DNA of 64,000 bases from contig NZ_RPDJ01000016.1 of assembly GCF_004023625.1 (NCBI RefSeq), forward strand, positions 186,001 through 250,000, read 5' to 3'. The translations under genes were made by a program, and so were the position numbers. Origin of the DNA: Streptomyces cavernae. GTDB lineage: Bacteria > Actinomycetota > Actinomycetes > Streptomycetales > Streptomycetaceae. How positions within the stretch are numbered: the first letter of the stretch is position 1; each line of letters opens with the position of its first letter. Shown one piece after another: positions 18,222 to 26,434 of the stretch. Below the pieces are notes generated by a model, which was not told the origin of the DNA, did not search any database, and saw nothing but the letters and a program-made list of their open reading frames with translations.

Positions 18222-19076
18222 TCAGCAACACCCCGGTCCCGGCAGGGAGCGCCGGTTGCGCGCCTCCTTGTTCCGCGCGGCGAGCAGTTCGTCCGCGGGG
18301 TAACCGACCTCCTCGAGAGTCAGTCCGTGCGGCCGCACGACGTGCACGGCGGAATCCCGCACACGGGCGGCGAGCACCTTGCCCGGCCACTCCGGCCCGC
18401 GGTGCCCGTCCCCCACGAACAGCAGTGCCCCGATGAGCGAGCGCACCATGTTGTGGCAGAAGGCGTCGGCGCGGACAGTGGCGGTGATGATGCCGTCCGC
18501 GCCGCGCAGCAGACTCAGTTCCTGGAGCGTACGGATGGTGGTCGCGCCCTCGCGCTTCTTGCAGTACGCGGCGAAGTCGTGCTCGCCGAGCAGGTGGCGG
18601 GCGGCCTCGTTCATGGCGTCGACGTCGAGCGGCCAGTCGTGCCAGAGGACGTGGCCCCGCAGCAGGGGGTCGACTCCGCCGGGGTTGTCGGTGACGCGAT
18701 AGGCGTACCGCCGCCAGATCGCGGAGAACCGCGCGTTGAAGCCCGTCGGCGCCTCCCGCAGAGCCCACACCCGCACATCCTTGGGCAGCCGCCCGGCGAG
18801 CCGTTTGAGCAGCTTCTCATGGTGCTCGCGCCAGACCGTCTCCGGCAGATCGACGTGCACCACCTGTCCCCGGGCATGCACGCCGGCGTCGGTCCGACCC
18901 GCCACGGTCAGCTCGTACGTCTCCCTGGACCGGGTGACCGTCCGCAGGGCGTCCTCCACCTCCCCCTGCACGGTCCGCCGCCCCCCGGCCTGCTTGGCCC
19001 ACCCGGAGAACTCGGTCCCGTCGTAGGAAAGATCCATCCGCACCCGCACGAAACCGGGCTGTACTTCATCACTCAC
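18222..19076 (-). CDS. truA: tRNA pseudouridine(38-40) synthase
   Basis: Converts uridines 38-40 in the anticodon arm of many tRNAs to pseudouridine. The 284-aa product starts at a GTG (19076) with AGAGGA about 8 nt upstream. The catalytic Asp63 is in VAGRTDAGVHARGQ. Also visible is FNARFSAIWRRYAYRV and the C-terminal FLYQ-region equivalent FCHNMVRSLIGAL. It follows rplQ, a common actinobacterial order, but is separated from it by a fold-back element whose inner edge lies only about 5 nt beyond the ribosome binding site. Confidence 0.96.
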   Translation of the reverse strand: MSDEVQPGFVRVRMDLSYDGTEFSGWAKQAGGRRTVQGEVEDALRTVTRSRETYELTVAGRTDAGVHARGQVVHVDLPETVWREHHEKLLKRLAGRLPKDVRVWALREAPTGFNARFSAIWRRYAYRVTDNPGGVDPLLRGHVLWHDWPLDVDAMNEAARHLLGEHDFAAYCKKREGATTIRTLQELSLLRGADGIITATVRADAFCHNMVRSLIGALLFVGDGHRGPEWPGKVLAARVRDSAVHVVRPHGLTLEEVGYPADELLAARNKEARNRRSLPGPGCC

Positions 19077-19094
19077 GGGAGGATCCTCTCAGCA

Positions 19095-19364
19095 AGGGCC
19101 TGTCTGGGGTTGTGATCTGGATCAGGGAGCGGGGTGTGGTGCATGCGATCGCAAGGCGCCGGGACGCCCTCGATGGGGGTGCCCCCGCTCGAGCGAAGTC
19201 GAAAGTGGGGGAGGAGCTACTAGGGCGTTTCGGCAACGCCGATGGGGGCCCCTGCTCATGGGGTCCCCCCGCTCGAGCGCAGCCGAGAGTGGGGGAGGAG
19301 CCGAGAGCTTGGGGGAATGCGTGCCACGCCCCGCGAGCCCAGATCACAACCCCAGACAGGCCCT
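19095..19364. mobile_element. 270-bp fold-back (MITE-like) element
   Basis: The ends form a perfect 26-bp inverted repeat (19095-19120 and 19339-19364; outer end AGGGCCTGTCTGGGGT), which continues imperfectly inward for about 20 more bases. The interior has two related copies of a GC-rich motif (about 19170-19216 and 19257-19302) sharing CCGCTCGAGCG and GTGGGGGAGGAGC, and a small hairpin GGCGTT-TCGGC-AACGCC. There is no transposase and no clear target duplication at the edges. The two long frames on opposite strands both end in QITTPDRP-like peptides because of the symmetry and are not genes. A role as rplQ terminator is an alternative reading. Confidence 0.75.
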
Positions 19365-19390
19365 AGGCGAGCCGCCACGGGAACGCGAAA

Positions 19391-19419
19391 GCGGGCCCAC
19401 CCCACAGGGGCGGACCCGC
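19391..19419 (-). terminator. rplQ terminator hairpin
   Basis: Arms of 13 nt (19391-19403 and 19407-19419) around a 3-nt loop. In minus-strand RNA the two non-Watson-Crick positions become G.U pairs, so the stem is continuous. It lies 22 nt after the rplQ stop. Confidence 0.7.
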
Positions 19420-19440
19420 TCAGTACCGCGAAGCGAACGC

Positions 19441-19968
19441 TCAGGCGTCCTTGCCGCTCTCGTCAGCCGCTTCGGCGGCCTCGGCCGGCTTGGCGTCCTC
19501 GACGACCTCGTCGGACTTGGCCGGGGCGGCCTCCTCCTTCTTCAGGGCGTCTTCCTTGACCGCACGCTTGGTGGCGGCCTCGGCCTCACCCACGGCGTTC
19601 TGCTGCACCGTCAGCGCCTCGACCAGCTCGATGACGGCCATGGGCGCGTTGTCGCCACGGCGGTTACCGATCTTGGTGATGCGGGTGTAGCCACCGGGAC
19701 GGTTCTCGTACCGCGGGCCGATCTCGGTGAAGAGCGTGTGCACGACGCTCTTGTCCGTGATGACCTGGAGCACCTGACGGCGGTTGTGAAGGTCGCCCTT
19801 CTTCGCCTTGGTGACCAGACGCTCGGCGTACGGACGCAGGCGACGGGCCTTCGCCTCGGTGGTGGTGATACGGCCGTGCTCGAAGAGCGACTTCGCGAGG
19901 TTCGCGAGGAGCAGCTTCTCGTGCGCGGCACTGCCGCCCAGACGGGCACCCTTGGTGGGCTTCGGCAT
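19441..19968 (-). CDS. rplQ: 50S ribosomal protein L17
   Basis: Large-subunit protein near the exit tunnel. Residues 1-115 form the conserved core (MPKPTKGARLGGSAAHEKLLLANLAKSL and RPGGYTRITKIGNRRGDNAPMA). The remaining 60 residues are an Ala/Glu/Lys-rich tail, making 175 aa against about 127 in E. coli; such tails are usual in actinobacteria. Last gene of the alpha operon, 195 nt after rpoA with a hairpin between. Confidence 0.97.
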   Translation of the reverse strand: MPKPTKGARLGGSAAHEKLLLANLAKSLFEHGRITTTEAKARRLRPYAERLVTKAKKGDLHNRRQVLQVITDKSVVHTLFTEIGPRYENRPGGYTRITKIGNRRGDNAPMAVIELVEALTVQQNAVGEAEAATKRAVKEDALKKEEAAPAKSDEVVEDAKPAEAAEAADESGKDA

Positions 19969-20046
19969 CTCTTTCTCCTGTGTGTCTGCCCCGGCCGTGT
20001 CAGGTACCGGGGTCAGTATCCGAGCAGGCGGTTACCTGTCGGAGAT

Positions 20047-20068
20047 CCAGGCCCCCGAAGGGGCCTGG
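20047..20068 (-). terminator. UUCG-tetraloop hairpin between rpoA and rplQ
   Basis: A perfect 9-bp stem (CCAGGCCCC / GGGGCCTGG) closed in minus-strand RNA by a UUCG loop. It could be a partial terminator, an mRNA-stability element or a processing site that sets the rpoA to rplQ ratio. Confidence 0.6.
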
Positions 20069-20163
20069 AAGGGGTGCGGGGTGGTGTCGATGCGACTCCG
20101 TCGCGTGGGCACGACCAGCCACTGCCGGCCCCGCACACGCTGTACGGCCTCCCCGCGGAGCGC

Positions 20164-21186
20164 TCAGTACTGCTCGGTCTCGACGAAGCCCGCGTCCGCG
20201 TCGTCGTCCGCGCCGAACGCGTCCGCCGCAGCGGTGGGGTCGAATCCGGGCGGGCTGTCCTTGAGGGCCAGGCCCATGCCGGCCAGCTTCGCCTTGACCT
20301 CGTCGATCGACTTCGCTCCGAAGTTGCGAATGTCGAGCAGGTCGGCCTCGGAGCGCGCGACCAGCTCACCCACGGAGTGGATGCCCTCGCGCTTGAGGCA
20401 GTTGTAGGACCGGACGGTGAGCTCGAGCTCCTCGATCGGCAGCGCGAGGTCGGCGGCGAGGGCGGCGTCCGTGGGGGACGGGCCCATGTCGATGCCCTCG
20501 GCGTCGATGTTGAGCTCGCGGGCGAGACCGAACAGCTCGACCAGGGTCTTACCGGCCGACGCCATGGCGTCGCGCGGACGCATGGCCTGCTTGGTCTCGA
20601 CGTCGACGATCAGCTTGTCGAAGTCGGTGCGCTGCTCGACACGCGTGGCCTCGACCTTGTAGGTGACCTTGAGCACCGGCGAGTAGATGGAGTCGACCGG
20701 GATCCGGCCGATCTCCTGGCCCACCTGCTTGTTCTGAACGGCGGAGACGTAGCCGCGACCACGCTCGACGGTCAGCTCCATCTCCAGCTTGCCCTTGCCG
20801 TTCAGGGTCGCCAGCACGAGGTCGGGGTTGTGCACCTCGACACCGGCCGGGGGCGCGATGTCGGCGGCGGTGACCAGACCCGGGCCCTGCTTGCGCAGGT
20901 ACATCACGACGGGCTCGTCGTGCTCCGAGGAGACGACCAGCTGCTTGATGTTGAGGATCAGGTCGGTGACGTCCTCCTTGACGCCCGGCACGGTGGTGAA
21001 CTCGTGCAGCACGCCGTCGATCCGGATGGAGGTGACGGCGGCACCCGGGATCGAGGAGAGGAGGGTACGGCGCAGGGAGTTGCCGAGGGTGTAGCCGAAG
21101 CCCGGCTCCAGCGGCTCGATCACGAACCGGGAGCGGAACTCGTCGACGACCTCTTCGGTCAACGAGGGACGCTGAGCGATCAGCAT
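20164..21186 (-). CDS. rpoA: DNA-directed RNA polymerase subunit alpha
   Basis: Scaffold subunit of RNA polymerase; the dimer of N-terminal domains assembles beta and beta', and the C-terminal domain contacts promoter UP elements and activators. The protein has 340 aa. The N-terminal domain includes FVIEPLEPGFGYTLGNSLRRTLLSS. The C-terminal domain (about 250-315) includes LTVRSYNCLKREGIHSVGEL and NFGAKSIDEVKAKL. An acidic tail follows. rpsD, which lies between rpsK and rpoA in many bacteria, is absent here. Confidence 0.98.
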   Translation of the reverse strand: MLIAQRPSLTEEVVDEFRSRFVIEPLEPGFGYTLGNSLRRTLLSSIPGAAVTSIRIDGVLHEFTTVPGVKEDVTDLILNIKQLVVSSEHDEPVVMYLRKQGPGLVTAADIAPPAGVEVHNPDLVLATLNGKGKLEMELTVERGRGYVSAVQNKQVGQEIGRIPVDSIYSPVLKVTYKVEATRVEQRTDFDKLIVDVETKQAMRPRDAMASAGKTLVELFGLARELNIDAEGIDMGPSPTDAALAADLALPIEELELTVRSYNCLKREGIHSVGELVARSEADLLDIRNFGAKSIDEVKAKLAGMGLALKDSPPGFDPTAAADAFGADDDADAGFVETEQY

Positions 21187-21274
21187 GTGTGGATCAGATC
21201 CTTCATTCGTGGACGCCCGCTATTTGACGTCCGACGGAACCGCACCCGAGAGAGTGCGGGTACTGCAAGGGTAC

Positions 21275-21308
21275 GGGCGATACGGCTCCGAGAAGAGCCG
21301 TACCGCCC
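21275..21308 (-). terminator. Hairpin 1 in the rpsK-rpoA gap
   Basis: Stem GGGCG-x-TACGGCTC with the matching 3' arm, 13 bp with one mismatch and a 6-nt loop. Together with the next hairpin it lies in the 183-nt spacer where many actinobacteria carry rpsD. Possible attenuator or processing site before rpoA. Confidence 0.55.
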
Positions 21309-21317
21309 GGCTGGTCC

Positions 21318-21336
21318 GTGTGGGGAGACCCCACAC
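21318..21336 (-). terminator. Hairpin 2 in the rpsK-rpoA gap
   Basis: Perfect 8-bp stem GTGTGGGG / CCCCACAC with a 3-nt loop, 33 nt after the rpsK stop on the minus strand. Confidence 0.55.
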
Positions 21337-21369
21337 CCCCGAAACTGCCCGTGAGGCGGGCGTCCGGCG

Positions 21370-21774
21370 TCAGACGCGACGACGCTTCGGCGGACGGCAG
21401 CCGTTGTGCGGGGTCGGGGTGACGTCCTGGATGGAGCCGACCTCGAGACCCGTGGCCTGCAGGGAACGGATCGCGGTCTCACGACCGGAACCCGGGCCCT
21501 TGACGAACACGTCGACCTTGCGCATGCCGTGCTCCTGGGCGCGGCGAGCAGCCGACTCGGCGGCCATCTGCGCGGCGAACGGCGTGGACTTCCGGGAGCC
21601 CTTGAAGCCGACGTGGCCGGCGGAGGCCCAGGAGATCACGTTGCCCGAGGGGTCGGTGATCGAAACGATGGTGTTGTTGAACGTGCTCTTGATGTGCGCG
21701 TGGCCGTGAGCGACGTTCTTCTTTTCCTTGCGGCGCACCTTCTTGGCAGCGCCCTGGCGTCCCTTGGGGGGCAT
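21370..21774 (-). CDS. rpsK: 30S ribosomal protein S11
   Basis: Small-subunit platform protein near the E site. The 134-aa product has a basic start (MPPKGRQGAAKKVRRKEKK) and the S11 signature KVDVFVKGPGSGRETAIRSLQ, ending NGCRPPKRRRV. It follows rpsM by 69 nt. In this organism the next gene is rpoA rather than rpsD. Confidence 0.97.
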   Translation of the reverse strand: MPPKGRQGAAKKVRRKEKKNVAHGHAHIKSTFNNTIVSITDPSGNVISWASAGHVGFKGSRKSTPFAAQMAAESAARRAQEHGMRKVDVFVKGPGSGRETAIRSLQATGLEVGSIQDVTPTPHNGCRPPKRRRV

Positions 21775-21843
21775 GTATCGAACTCCTACGGGAGGTGGTC
21801 GGTCCTACAGCGAAGACCGCTGGACGGCGAGGTCCGCTGAGGA

Positions 21844-22224
21844 CTACTTCTTGCCCGGCTTCTTCTTACCGGCGATGGCGCGACGCGGGCCCTTGCGGGT
21901 GCGGGCGTTGGTGCTGGTGCGCTGACCACGGACCGGCAGACCGCGGCGGTGACGCAGACCCTGGTAGCAGCCGATCTCCACCTTGCGGCGGATGTCGGCC
22001 TGGATCTCACGACGGAGGTCACCCTCGGTCTTGATGTTGTTGTCGACGTACTCGCGGATCCGGACCAGCTCCTCCTCGGAGAGGTCACGGACACGGGTGT
22101 CGGGGTTCACGCCGGTCTCGGCCAGCGTCTGCTGCGAGAGGGTCCGGCCGATGCCGAACACGTAGGTGAGGGCGACCTCCACGCGCTTTTCGCGCGGGAT
22201 GTCGACACCGGAAACGCGTGCCAC
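21844..22224 (-). CDS. rpsM: 30S ribosomal protein S13
   Basis: Small-subunit head protein that contacts the large subunit and P-site tRNA. The 126-aa product begins MARVSGVDIPREKRVEVALTY and contains the signature RGLPVRGQRTSTNARTRKG, with a lysine-rich C-terminus. It is 189 nt after rpmJ. Confidence 0.97.
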   Translation of the reverse strand: MARVSGVDIPREKRVEVALTYVFGIGRTLSQQTLAETGVNPDTRVRDLSEEELVRIREYVDNNIKTEGDLRREIQADIRRKVEIGCYQGLRHRRGLPVRGQRTSTNARTRKGPRRAIAGKKKPGKK

Positions 22225-22413
22225 TTAATGGCTCCAGTTGATCGTCGGAGGTCTTCCGCAGAACCGGCTCCCGGCCGCCGTGTCAGGTACGAACCGGGTC
22301 CCCGGCCTCCGACCGGGGGTGTCGGACCACCGATAGATGATCCGGGTCCTGCGTATTTGCATATTCAGCTTGCGTCGCGCGAATGTCTGCGGATGCAGAG
22401 GTTCGGTCGTGCG

Positions 22414-22527
22414 TCAGCCCTGGCGCTGCTTGTGGCGCGGGTTCTCGCAGATGACCATGACCCGGCCGTGACGGCGGATCACCCTGCACTTGTCGCAGAT
22501 CTTCTTGACGCTCGGCTTGACCTTCAT
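22414..22527 (-). CDS. rpmJ: 50S ribosomal protein L36 (zinc-binding form)
   Basis: A 37-aa protein read directly from the sequence: it opens MKVKPSVKKICDKCRVIRR and closes CENPRHKQRQG. The C-x2-C, C and H positions (CDKC ... CENPRH) are all present, so this is the zinc-containing (C+) form; Streptomyces usually also has a zinc-free paralogue under Zur control elsewhere (family knowledge). It is too short for most gene-length cut-offs. It lies 198 nt after infA. Confidence 0.96.
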   Translation of the reverse strand: MKVKPSVKKICDKCRVIRRHGRVMVICENPRHKQRQG

Positions 22528-22725
22528 GGGTGTGAGGTTCTCCGGGTCAGTGCCGCCCCGCCAACCGGGCCGGGGAAGCGATGAAAAGATCTACTTGTAG
22601 CGTTGGAGTTCTCTTCCCGAGGGAACAGGAAGACTCCCCTGGATCACTCCGGGGAGTTTGACAGGACGAGCCTGCCCGGCGACGACCCTCCCGGCCGCCG
22701 GGGCGAGTACGAGACCCGCCCGAGC

Positions 22726-22947
22726 TCACTTGTACCGATAGACGATGCGGCCACGCGTCAGGTCGTACGGAGACAGCTCCACCACGACCCGGTCGTCAGG
22801 GAGGATGCGGATGTAGTGCATACGCATCTTGCCGCTGATGTGTGCCAGGACCTGGTGGCCGTTCTGGAGCTCGACCTTGAACATGGCGTTCGGCAGAGAC
22901 TCGACGACAGTGCCCTCGATCTCGATGGCACCTTGCTTCTTGGCCAC
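22726..22947 (-). CDS. infA: Translation initiation factor IF-1
   Basis: Binds the 30S A site and helps IF-2 and IF-3 during initiation. The GTG at 22947 gives 73 aa opening (M)AKKQGAIEIEGTVVESL, an OB fold with NGHQVLAHISGKMRMHYIRI. A longer upstream ATG frame adds residues unlike the family and is rejected. It heads the infA-rpmJ-rpsM-rpsK-rpoA-rplQ transcript, with a promoter candidate at 23028-23057. Confidence 0.96.
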   Translation of the reverse strand: MAKKQGAIEIEGTVVESLPNAMFKVELQNGHQVLAHISGKMRMHYIRILPDDRVVVELSPYDLTRGRIVYRYK

Positions 22948-23027
22948 GCTTCGCCCTTCGAATCGACTACCTTGATCGACCCTGCTCACCGCACGTGGAC
23001 ATGCGGATACACGAGAGCCGACGAGTC

Positions 23028-23057
23028 AGTCTACGTCAGTGCCCTCGGAAAGACGAA
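23028..23057 (-). promoter_or_regulatory. Candidate infA promoter
   Basis: Minus-strand hexamers TTCGTC (23052-23057) and TAGACT (23028-23033) with an 18-nt spacer. The -10 matches the Streptomyces HrdB-type consensus well; the -35 is moderate. The implied start is about 75 nt upstream of infA, inside the 315-nt map-infA gap, which otherwise holds only short GGGCCAGT-like direct repeats near 23220-23270. Confidence 0.55.
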
Positions 23058-23262
23058 TCGAGGAAGTTTGCCCGAGGTGAAAGATCACTAAGCGCCCGTC
23101 CTGTGACGGTTACGGGGCGCACCGGCGCGCGCCCACAGAGTGAGCACACCGGCCCGCCCCCCACGGCCGCTCCGACGCCGGGGCCATGCCCGGTGCGAGA
23201 GGGGTCCTGGACCAGCCGACGACCAGCCCGGGACCACCCTTGGGCCAGTCCCGGGCCAAGTC

Positions 23263-24099
23263 CTAGGCCAGTGGATCCGGAGCGGCGGTGACGCCGTACT
23301 CGGCGAGCTTCGCGCGGCCCCCGTCGGGAGCCGTCAGCACCAGCGGGCCGGCCTCCGTGAGGGCGACCGAGTGCTCCCAGTGCGACGACCACGTGCCGTC
23401 CGTGGTGATGACCGTCCAGTCGTCCGACAGGACCTTCGTCTTCGGCGTCCCCAGCGACACCATCGGCTCGATCGCGAGGCAGAACCCGGGCACCAGCTTC
23501 GGCCCCTTGCCGCGCTTGCGCTCGACGTAGTTCAGCAGATGCGGGTCCATGTGCATCTCGGTCCCGATGCCGTGGCCGCCGTAGTCCTCGATGATCCCGT
23601 ACCGCCCGCCGCCGGGCTTCGGCTGGCGACGGATATAGGTCTCGATGGCGCGCGAGACGTCGACCAGCCGGTTACCGGTCTTCATGGCGGCGATGCCGGC
23701 CCACATCGATTCCTCGGTCACCCGGGAGAGCTCGATCAGCTCCGCGGAGTGGCCGGAGCCCACGAACGCGGTGTACGCGGCGTCGCCGTGCCAGCCGTCG
23801 ACGATGGCGCCGCAGTCCACGGAGATGACGTCACCGTCCTTCAGGACGACGTCCTCGGACGGGATGCCATGGACGACGACCTCGTTCACCGAGGTGCAGA
23901 TCGTGGCGGGGAAACCGCCGTACCCGAGGAAGTTCGGCTTGGCCCCGTGCTCCGCGAGGACCTTGCGGGCGACGTCGTCCAGATCCTTCGTACTCGCCCC
24001 TGGCACCGCGGCCTCACGGGTCGCCCGGTGAATAGCGGCGACGACAAGTCCCGCCGCACGCATCTTGGCGATCTGCTCGGGGGTCTTGATCTGCACCAT
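23263..24099 (-). CDS. map: Methionine aminopeptidase
   Basis: Removes the initiator methionine from nascent proteins in the cytosol. Start at the ATG at 24099 gives 278 aa beginning MVQIKTPEQIAKMRAAGLV; upstream in-frame residues are unlike the family. The metal ligands are visible in VDCGAIVDGWHGDAAYT, GHGIGTEMHMDP and EPMVS. It follows adk by 105 nt; the secY-adk-map order is typical. Confidence 0.96.
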   Translation of the reverse strand: MVQIKTPEQIAKMRAAGLVVAAIHRATREAAVPGASTKDLDDVARKVLAEHGAKPNFLGYGGFPATICTSVNEVVVHGIPSEDVVLKDGDVISVDCGAIVDGWHGDAAYTAFVGSGHSAELIELSRVTEESMWAGIAAMKTGNRLVDVSRAIETYIRRQPKPGGGRYGIIEDYGGHGIGTEMHMDPHLLNYVERKRGKGPKLVPGFCLAIEPMVSLGTPKTKVLSDDWTVITTDGTWSSHWEHSVALTEAGPLVLTAPDGGRAKLAEYGVTAAPDPLA

Positions 24100-24204
24100 G
24101 GGGGCCTGCGCTCTCCGTAATCTCCACAACCGGCTAGTACACAACAGTACGGCCGCGGCGCCCGTTGTAAGGCTCCGCGGCCGTGGCAGCACAACTGTCA
24201 ACGA

Positions 24205-24870
24205 CTACTTGTCGCCGTCGTCCTTGGGGTGCAGCGCCTCCAGGGCGCGCTGGGTGACCTCTTCCACCTTGCCCATCGCCGTGATCGTGACCACCAGGCC
24301 CTGGGCCTTGTAGTAGTCGATGATCGGCTCGGTCTGGGTGTGGTAGACCTCCAGCCGCTTGCGCACGGTCGCCTCGGAGTCGTCCTCGCGCTGGTACAGC
24401 TCGCCACCGCAGACGTCGCAGACGCCTTCCGACTTCGGCTTCTTGTACTCGACGTGGAAGACGTGCGCGGAGTCGTTGCGGCAGGTACGGCGGCCCGCGA
24501 TGCGCTTGACCACCTCTTCCTCCGGGACCTCCAGGTCCAGCACCGCGTCCAGCTTCATGCCCTCGGCCTTGAGCATCTCGTCCAGCGCCTCGGCCTGCTT
24601 CACGTTGCGCGGGAAGCCGTCCAGCAGGAAGCCGTTCTCGGCGTCCGACTGCGACATGCGGTCCTTGGCCATCGCGATGGTGACCTCGTCCGGCACCAGC
24701 TCGCCCTTGTCCATGTAGGACTTGGCGAGTTTCCCGAGCTCCGTCTGCTGACTGATGTTGGCGCGGAACAGGTCGCCCGTGGAGATGTGCGGGATCGACA
24801 GCTTCTTGGCGAGGAACGCGGCCTGCGTTCCCTTGCCGGCCCCGGGCGGCCCGACGAGGACGATTCGCAT
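24205..24870 (-). CDS. adk: Adenylate kinase
   Basis: Interconverts ATP + AMP and 2 ADP. The 221-aa product has the P-loop GPPGAGKGTQ at residues 7-16, the AMP site HISTGDLFR and GFPRNVKQAEALD. The long LID contains CDVCGGELYQRED, a zinc-LID-like pattern, but the usual first CxxC is only a single Cys (TCRND), so zinc binding is uncertain. Its ATG shares one base with the secY stop (TGATG), implying translational coupling. Confidence 0.97.
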   Translation of the reverse strand: MRIVLVGPPGAGKGTQAAFLAKKLSIPHISTGDLFRANISQQTELGKLAKSYMDKGELVPDEVTIAMAKDRMSQSDAENGFLLDGFPRNVKQAEALDEMLKAEGMKLDAVLDLEVPEEEVVKRIAGRRTCRNDSAHVFHVEYKKPKSEGVCDVCGGELYQREDDSEATVRKRLEVYHTQTEPIIDYYKAQGLVVTITAMGKVEEVTQRALEALHPKDDGDK

Positions 24871-26186
24871 CAGCGGAGGAACCCTTCGTAATTGCGCTGC
24901 TGAAGCTGGCTCTCGATCTGCTTCACGGTCTCCAGGCCCACACCCACGATGATGAGGATGCTGGTCCCGCCGAACGGGAAGTTCTGGTTTGCCCCGAAAC
25001 CAACCAACGCCATCGTCGGTACGAGAGCGATCAACCCCAGGTACAGCGAACCCGGCCAGGTGATCCGGTTGAGTACGTAGCTCAGGTACTCAGCGGTCGG
25101 TCGGCCAGCCCGGATGCCCGGGATAAAGCCACCATACTTCTTCATGTTGTCCGCGACTTCCTCGGGGTTGAACGAGATGGCCACGTAGAAGAAGGCGAAG
25201 AACACGATGAGGACGAAGTACGTCGCGATGTAGTACGGGTGGGTGCCCGTCACGAAGTGCTTCTCGATCCATGTCTTCCAGCCCGAGGTGCCGCTGGAGA
25301 ACTGGGCGATCAGGGCCGGGATGTAGAGCAGCGACGAGGCGAAGATCACGGGGATGATGCCCGCCTGGTTGACCTTCAGCGGGATGTAGGTCGAGGTCCC
25401 GCCGTAGGAGCGGCGGCCGATCATGCGCTTCGCGTACTGGACCGGGATGCGCCGCTGGGCCTGCTCGACGAAGACCACCAGCGCGACCATGACCAGGCCG
25501 ACGATGATCACGGTGCCGAACTCGATCCAGCCGTCCGCGAGGTCGCCCTGCTGCTTGATGGCCCACAGCGCGGACGGGAAGGTGGCGGCGATCGAGATGA
25601 ACATCAGGATCGACATGCCGTTGCCGATGCCACGGTCGGTGATCAGCTCACCGAGCCACATGACGACGGCGGTACCGGCGGTCATGCAGATGACCATCGT
25701 GATGGTCGTGAAGATCGACTGGTCAGGGACGATCTGGCTGGCGACCGGGCAGTTCTGGAACAGCGCGCCGCTGCGGGCGGTGGCCACCAGACCGGTGCCC
25801 TGGAGGATGGCGAGCGCCACCGTGAGGTACCGGGTGTACTGGGTGATCTTCGCCGTACCGGCCTGGCCCTCCTTCTTGAGGGCTTCGAGGCGCGGGATCA
25901 CCACGGTCAGCAGCTGCAGAATGATGCTCGCTGTGATGTACGGCATGATGCCGAGCGCGAAGACCGTGATCTGCAACAGCGCGCCACCGCTGAACATGTT
26001 GACGAGGCCGAACAGCCCCTGGTTGCCCTGTGACGCCGCGTCGATACAGGTCTGGACGTTCCTGTAGTCGACACCGGGAATCGGGATGTGGGTACCGACC
26101 CGGTAGACCACGATGATGCCGAGCGTGAAGAGCAGCTTCTTGCGCAGGTCGGGCGTCTTGAACGCCCGGGCGAACGCGGTGAGCAC
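24870..26186 (-). CDS. secY: Preprotein translocase subunit SecY
   Basis: Channel subunit of the Sec translocon in the cytoplasmic membrane. The 438-aa product has about ten hydrophobic segments and the family signatures GIMPYITASIILQLL, RGIGNGMS and GRRSYGGTSTYIPLKVN. It is separated from rplO by 248 nt containing a strong hairpin, so it probably has its own promoter. Its partner secE lies at the other end of the window (62520-62807). Confidence 0.98.
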   Translation of the reverse strand: MLTAFARAFKTPDLRKKLLFTLGIIVVYRVGTHIPIPGVDYRNVQTCIDAASQGNQGLFGLVNMFSGGALLQITVFALGIMPYITASIILQLLTVVIPRLEALKKEGQAGTAKITQYTRYLTVALAILQGTGLVATARSGALFQNCPVASQIVPDQSIFTTITMVICMTAGTAVVMWLGELITDRGIGNGMSILMFISIAATFPSALWAIKQQGDLADGWIEFGTVIIVGLVMVALVVFVEQAQRRIPVQYAKRMIGRRSYGGTSTYIPLKVNQAGIIPVIFASSLLYIPALIAQFSSGTSGWKTWIEKHFVTGTHPYYIATYFVLIVFFAFFYVAISFNPEEVADNMKKYGGFIPGIRAGRPTAEYLSYVLNRITWPGSLYLGLIALVPTMALVGFGANQNFPFGGTSILIIVGVGLETVKQIESQLQQRNYEGFLR

Positions 26187-26366
26187 GGTGCCTCCTGCGA
26201 CCCCCGCGCTACTGCGTCAGAGGTGACGGTCTTGAGGTTCGACGAATAAGTATCTAACAGCTAACCAACAGCCAATCGCCGTCCGGAGTTCCGCCGGGGC
26301 ACATCCGAACGAAAAATTGGCAGTGCAGGCCACCTTACCGGCGACCTCGCCCCCTAGGAACGACCA

Positions 26367-26400
26367 ACCGGGGATGCCCCTTTTGTGGGGCACCCCCGGT
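26367..26400 (-). terminator. rplO-secY intergenic terminator
   Basis: Two 14-nt arms (26367-26380 and 26387-26400) with one mismatch around a TTTTGT loop, 35 nt after rplO. It would end or attenuate the ribosomal protein transcript before secY. The AT-rich patch at about 26235-26275 on its secY side (minus-strand TTGGTTAGCTGTTAGATACT) is the likely secY promoter zone. Confidence 0.75.
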
Positions 26401-26434
26401 GGGATCGTTCAAGTCATCGGCACACCTGAGAGTT

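Noticed and set aside
19069..19347. Opposing small frames inside the fold-back element
   Set aside because: Both strands read similar peptides because the element is symmetrical; there is no ribosome binding site and no known family.
19095..19364. Complete insertion sequence
   Set aside because: Only 270 bp and without any transposase frame; target-site duplication not evident.
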